From assembly GCA_019058315.1 (NCBI GenBank), contig JAHPZH010000003.1, forward strand, positions 578,451 to 642,450: a stretch of DNA of 64,000 bases, written 5' to 3'. Positions 62,785 to 64,000 of this stretch are shown here, in pieces (position 1 is the stretch's first letter; each line of letters begins with the position of its first letter). Under the pieces are notes generated by a model that saw only the letters and a list, made by a program, of their open reading frames with translations, was not told the origin of the DNA and did no database searches. This DNA comes from Candidatus Helarchaeota archaeon (GTDB lineage Archaea; Asgardarchaeota; Lokiarchaeia; Helarchaeales; RDOG01). The position numbers were made by a program, and so were the translations under genes.

Positions 62785-63687
62785 TTATACTTTAATCGAG
62801 CTTGAACTTACTTTAACCAAAGTTGAAGAACATTCAGGACATAAATAGTCGCCTTCATTTTTAACTTTGAAAAACGTATTACAATTTGTACAAGTAAGCA
62901 CAACACTTTCGATTGTAGTAGGAGTGGCAACATTCAGTAATTTGGATACATAAACAATTTGATTTTCGCACCAGTTAACACCATCCTCGAATTTAGCTTG
63001 TTTTGCCCAAAATAATGCTTCTTTGAGATATTTCAGGGTCTCATGTTTATTTCCTGCTTGGAAATATGCATTAGCTTTATTTGCAGCATCATCGTATTTT
63101 TTATATGATACTTCGGAATGAATTTGAGTTTTTTCGTATTGTATTCCTGCTTCCTTCAATTTATCTATGTATTTAGGGTCAATTACCATCTTTACAAGAG
63201 TGGTAAAAGCTGATTCTACAGACTCACCAGATTTTGCACTAGTTTCAAAATAAAGAGTATTATATTTTTTAGCAAGATCTTGAGCTTCTTCCGTAGAAAC
63301 TTGTTGATCAGGTAAATCTATTTTATTACCTATGAGAATTAGAGGAATTTGTCCAGCGTGATCATAAACTTCTTTAAACCATTTTCCAATATTATAAAAA
63401 CTTTGACGACTAGTCTTATCAAAAACTACAAAACCACTAGTACTGCCATTATAATACATTGGACGGACATAACTAAACTGTTCTTGCCCTCCAGTATCCC
63501 AAATCTGGAATTTTACACTTTGATCATCAACATTTAGAATTTTTGTGCTAAAATCCACTCCAATAGTCATTTTATAATCGTCTTTAAATTTACCTTCTGT
63601 GTAACGAATGGAAAGAGCAGTCTTTCCTACTCCACCATCTCCCACTATAATACATTTTAAAATATAATCATATTTTTGAGAACTCAT
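62785..63687 (-). CDS. Rab/Ras-like small GTPase with helical and zinc-ribbon extension
   Basis: A 300-residue eukaryote-type small GTPase. G1 is GDGGVGKT (16-23), G2 threonine is in TIGVDF, G3 is DTGGQ (64-68; Ras uses DTAGQ), G4 is NKID (121-124) and G5 is ETSAKSG (150-152). The extension has a TPR-like helical hairpin (AANKANAYFQAGNKHETLKY), then a C-terminal zinc ribbon C266-x2-C269...C283-x2-C286. There is no CaaX box, so it is not prenylated in the usual way. Ribosome site GGGAG. It is monocistronic and probably membrane-trafficking or signalling related. Confidence 0.92.
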   Translation of the reverse strand: MSSQKYDYILKCIIVGDGGVGKTALSIRYTEGKFKDDYKMTIGVDFSTKILNVDDQSVKFQIWDTGGQEQFSYVRPMYYNGSTSGFVVFDKTSRQSFYNIGKWFKEVYDHAGQIPLILIGNKIDLPDQQVSTEEAQDLAKKYNTLYFETSAKSGESVESAFTTLVKMVIDPKYIDKLKEAGIQYEKTQIHSEVSYKKYDDAANKANAYFQAGNKHETLKYLKEALFWAKQAKFEDGVNWCENQIVYVSKLLNVATPTTIESVVLTCTNCNTFFKVKNEGDYLCPECSSTLVKVSSSSIKV

Positions 63688-64000
63688 AAAAATAATTCTC
63701 CCTATATAGTGTCGAAAAGATTTAATAATTCAATGAATTTTTCTTAATAAATTTATTTATTAGATAGTGTTTAAAACTCTATTTGTTTTTATCCGATGGG
63801 ATTTTCGCAAATTGTAATAAAAAAAATAGGTTTTTCGCAAAAATTTATTTGAGATTTCTCGATTTTGGTTATAATATCTTAATCTAGACATAGTTAAAAA
63901 AAAAATCCATTTAAAAGAAGTATAATATTTTAAAATTTAAAAGAGTCAAGAACCGATAATTGAAATATATTTTTTATAAGCCTCTTCCCATTCTGAAACA
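63688..64000. other. Intergenic region at right edge
   Basis: 313 nt upstream of the small GTPase with no gene. A TTTTCGCAA motif occurs twice (63802-63810, 63832-63840) and once at 12964. Low significance. Confidence 0.45.

Noticed and set aside
63802..63840. A repeated TTTTCGCAA motif upstream of the small GTPase as an operator.
   Set aside because: Only two nearby copies plus one distant copy of a short AT-rich motif, which is too weak to call.

Overview
The window is about 64 kb of AT-rich archaeal DNA and almost certainly comes from an Asgard archaeon, with a Lokiarchaeia-like gene content. The case rests on a Rab/Ras-type small GTPase with a C-terminal zinc ribbon (62785-63687), a Rag/Gtr-like GTPase with the HKxD guanine motif (44140-45204), an SDS22-like leucine-rich-repeat protein, and archaeal informational genes (FEN1 with a PIP box, RadA paralogues, XPD-like and Hef-like helicases, a RecJ-type DHH protein, two-OB-fold RPA/SSB proteins). 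Initiation sites show Shine-Dalgarno motifs such as GGAG and GGTGA. Promoters, where visible, are BRE/TATA-like. I saw no rRNA, tRNA, CRISPR array or insertion sequence.

Layout. 1-1.8 kb: end of a 2-oxoacid:ferredoxin oxidoreductase operon. 2-3.3 kb: MFS transporter. 3.4-6.4 kb: surface beta-propeller operon with an AbrB-like regulator. 6.8-12.5 kb: CxxCxxCC protein, methyltransferases, and a GNAT-GNAT-methyltransferase operon with two tiny genes and a long, potentially folded leader. 13.1-14.2 kb: putative HTH regulator. 14.6-18.1 kb: a compact seven-gene plus-strand cluster led by a degenerate LAGLIDADG/winged-helix/zinc-ribbon protein. 18.1-20.6 kb: LRR protein, FEN1 and an unknown gene. 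20.7-24.6 kb: membrane operon with a HerA-like pseudo-ATPase, divergent from a Hel308-like helicase carrying a SWIM motif (24.6-26.9 kb). 27-31 kb: membrane and zinc-ribbon genes plus a RecA-family ATPase. 31.2-36.8 kb: RadA paralogue, PH/winged-helix/zinc-ribbon proteins and an M50-like protease. 37.1-47.2 kb: a six-gene operon of surface protein, two small membrane proteins, a giant NYN-nuclease protein, a Rag-like GTPase and an XPD-like helicase. 47.4-50.1 kb: glycolate/lactate-dehydrogenase-like pair. 50.5-56.5 kb: Hef-like helicase, then a RadA paralogue-DHH-RPA operon. 56.6-63.7 kb: small genes, a seven-bladed surface propeller, a methyltransferase, a second RPA copy on a decayed duplicate of the RadA-DHH-RPA locus, a GNAT, and the Rab-like GTPase.

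How the genes work together. Much of the window is DNA repair and replication: FEN1, three RecA-family proteins, Hel308-like, Hef-like and XPD-like helicases, two DHH phosphoesterases and two RPAs. This is interleaved with cell-surface propellers and Ig-like proteins and with GTPase signalling. The strongest candidates for undescribed systems are: (i) the 37-47 kb operon joining a surface protein to an NYN nuclease, a Rag-like GTPase and a helicase; (ii) the 14.6-18.1 kb cluster headed by a WhiA-like archaeal regulator; and (iii) the HerA-like pseudo-ATPase membrane operon. A family of three palindromic elements of 70-72 nt, two of which flank the decayed RPA duplication, is the clearest non-coding novelty.
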